Source: Bacteroidota bacterium (GTDB taxonomy: Bacteria > Bacteroidota > Bacteroidia > Chitinophagales > Chitinophagaceae). From it: a stretch of 6,179 nt of DNA. The notes beneath the pieces were generated by a model, which did not search any database, was not told the origin of the DNA, and worked only from the letters and a program-made list of their open reading frames with translations. The stretch's first letter is position 1. Each line of letters starts with the position of its first letter. The stretch covers positions 1 to 6,179 of the forward strand of contig JAKPBL010000268.1 in the NCBI GenBank assembly GCA_029778965.1, in the 5' to 3' direction. The position numbers were made by a program, and so were the translations under genes. Of the stretch, positions 4,774-6,179 are shown piece by piece.

Positions 4774-6179
4774 TCAGTTTTTTGGGTTAGCGGTTTGTGA
4801 GGGTACAAGTATGCGAAACAAGCCGTTGGTCCATACCTCCCTATAACGGTGTTGTGATATAAATGCATTAAACAACTTGTTTCTGTCGCGGTTTTCGTCG
4901 ATTGCACCATAATCCTTTTCCTCAAATGTGTCGGGCCAGTTACTGCCATTGCCCGAGGTCCGGAACAGGTTTTGCACAACAACAGGCAGCCTGCTATGAG
5001 TTTGCAGCGCTTTATTCAGGTCGTGCTCAAACGCTGCTGCGCCATATACGGCAGAAAATGGATTTTCAAGATATGACCTGTAACCGGTAGCGTAAAAATA
5101 ACCCGGCATTCTGTCATATGCAAGCACTGGTTCGTCTTCTTTGATATATTTCCTGCTGTTTACCACCAGGTCGTTCATGACCGCCGCCCGGGAAGCGGAG
5201 GTTCCGATCATTTTCAGGCGGGGAGATTCTGTGACGGTATGCACCATTGTTAACCGGTTATGCCAGTCGTAGAAGGGGAAAAAAAACTGGTACACCAGCC
5301 CTCCTGTTATCATAACGATTACCAACAGCTTACTTATCTCCATCCATTGTTCCTGGCTGAAAAAGAACCCTATCCTGGCAGGGTCCTGGCCCGATACTTT
5401 CCAGAACAGTTCTCCGCCGGTATTTCTCATCCTGAATAAAGTATCGAGCCCCAGCGGCAGAGCCAGCCACAGGCAGAACTTACCGGCAGAATGGATGCCA
5501 TAGGCGCTGCCAATGGGATAACTGATAAAGAAAAAAACAGCGATCAGCATTAATACTTCCAGCTCACGATCGCGATTGGTGATCGCAAACAACATTATCA
5601 ACAGGTAAATAATTCCAATCACCAGTGATAGAAAATTAAAACTGTCGATGACCCGGAAAATATACAAGCCCAGTATGGCACCAAAAAGCGTGTACATGAA
5701 CAAACCAATGGCCTTGCTCCATGACGGCCGGCGACTGCCAAAGAAATCACGCAGCCATATCAGGAAAACCAGGCCGCCGAACAACAGGGCTGCATAGACT
5801 ACAGCCCACATATTCCGGCCCAGAAAGGATTTTATCATACCGCTGATGCCATATAAGCCCTCATTATTCGCGGCGTCGGTAGATTGACCGGACATCACAA
5901 AAAGATATCCGACAGAATCCGCTACATAACGGTAATGTCCCAACACCCGCATCAGCAGGTACAGTGCCGCCCCGCCCAATATTATACCCGAGCAGAAAGC
6001 CAGGCATTCGCGAACAACGGCACCCAACGAGAACCGCTGGCGGCAACCACTTATAAAAATAACCGCTACCAATCCCAGTTGCGTGAGATTGGGAATTCTT
6101 ATGGTTACATTCACCGACACCAGAAATCCGGCTACCAATAGCAGCAGCCATTTCTTTTCGGTAATTCCCCTGAATAAAC
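4774..6179 (-). CDS. Multi-pass membrane protein, possible GT-C glycosyltransferase, C-terminal part, cut by window edge
   Basis: The reading frame is open to the right edge, giving 467 visible residues and no start. Upstream of the first TTG in the frame (6138) the protein continues with FRGITEKKWLLLL, a natural loop-helix transition, so the true start lies outside. About nine membrane helices are visible, from KKWLLLLVAGFLVSV (6153-6109 approximately) to LVIVMITGGLVYQFFF near 5280. A soluble domain of about 150 residues ends the protein; it contains DRMPGYFYATGYRSYLENP and is probably periplasmic. Many helices plus a C-terminal soluble domain fit GT-C (ArnT/PMT/RgtA-like) glycosyltransferases, but the diagnostic first loop with its acidic residues would lie in the missing N-terminal part. 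An O-antigen ligase/polymerase or an uncharacterised membrane protein are alternatives. It ends 3 nt before the oxidoreductase start, so it belongs to the same operon. Confidence 0.8.
   Translation of the reverse strand, partial: LFRGITEKKWLLLLVAGFLVSVNVTIRIPNLTQLGLVAVIFISGCRQRFSLGAVVRECLAFCSGIILGGAALYLLMRVLGHYRYVADSVGYLFVMSGQSTDAANNEGLYGISGMIKSFLGRNMWAVVYAALLFGGLVFLIWLRDFFGSRRPSWSKAIGLFMYTLFGAILGLYIFRVIDSFNFLSLVIGIIYLLIMLFAITNRDRELEVLMLIAVFFFISYPIGSAYGIHSAGKFCLWLALPLGLDTLFRMRNTGGELFWKVSGQDPARIGFFFSQEQWMEISKLLVIVMITGGLVYQFFFPFYDWHNRLTMVHTVTESPRLKMIGTSASRAAVMNDLVVNSRKYIKEDEPVLAYDRMPGYFYATGYRSYLENPFSAVYGAAAFEHDLNKALQTHSRLPVVVQNLFRTSGNGSNWPDTFEEKDYGAIDENRDRNKLFNAFISQHRYREVWTNGLFRILVPSQTANPKN

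Noticed and set aside
6136..6138. TTG as the start codon of the membrane protein gene
   Set aside because: The same frame is open upstream to the window edge and encodes a natural charged loop leading into the helix, so the TTG is an internal Leu codon.
1..6179. CRISPR arrays, tRNA/rRNA genes, insertion sequences, long repeats
   Set aside because: Nothing of these kinds was recognised; nearly every base belongs to one of eight genes.

Overview
The window is a stretch of a surface-polysaccharide / glycoconjugate gene cluster. All eight genes lie on the minus strand, so transcription runs from high to low coordinates. Base composition is close to balanced, starts generally lack strong Shine-Dalgarno sequences and are preceded by A-rich stretches, and protein style fits a Bacteroidota bacterium. 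Chitinophagaceae is a plausible guess but is not proven by the sequence. No RNA genes, insertion sequences, CRISPR arrays or convincing promoters or terminators were seen. The window looks like the interior of one operon, cut at both ends.

In order of transcription: (1) the C-terminal 467 residues of a large multi-pass membrane protein with a soluble C-terminal domain, probably a GT-C-type glycosyltransferase (4774-6179, open at the right edge). (2) A Gfo/Idh/MocA NAD(P)-dependent sugar oxidoreductase (3766-4770). (3) A left-handed beta-helix sugar N-acetyltransferase of WbpD/WlbB/FdtC type (3272-3763). (4) A PLP-dependent DegT/DnrJ/EryC1/StrS sugar aminotransferase (2138-3238). (5) A second acyltransferase of PglD/NeuD type (1511-2134). 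(6) A family 2 glycosyltransferase of polyprenyl-phosphate type with two C-terminal membrane helices (568-1536). (7) A four-helix SMR/EamA-like small membrane protein resembling the ArnE/ArnF flippase subunits (204-575). (8) The N-terminal 71 residues of an extended-SDR NAD-dependent epimerase/dehydratase (1-214, open at the left edge).

Genes 2-4 have the same composition and order as wbpB-wbpD-wbpE (wlbA-wlbB-wlbC). Those genes oxidise a nucleotide sugar at C3, transaminate it, and acetylate the new amine. The predicted product is a nucleotide-linked 3-acetamido sugar, for example a 2,3-diacetamido-2,3-dideoxy sugar. Genes 6 and 7 look like the loading-and-flipping half of a lipid-linked sugar modification route, analogous to ArnC with ArnE/ArnF or GtrB with GtrA. 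Gene 1 could be the acceptor transferase. A working model is synthesis of a rare amino sugar, transfer to polyprenyl phosphate, flipping, and attachment to a surface glycan. The model is inference. The substrate identity and the function of the PglD-like enzyme cannot be read from the sequence.

Junctions are very tight: gaps of 3, 2 and 3 nt, overlaps of 26, 8 and 11 nt, and one larger gap of 33 nt. This supports co-transcription and translational coupling. The 33-nt gap is the only break, and it coincides with an alternative reading frame that could extend the preceding acetyltransferase.
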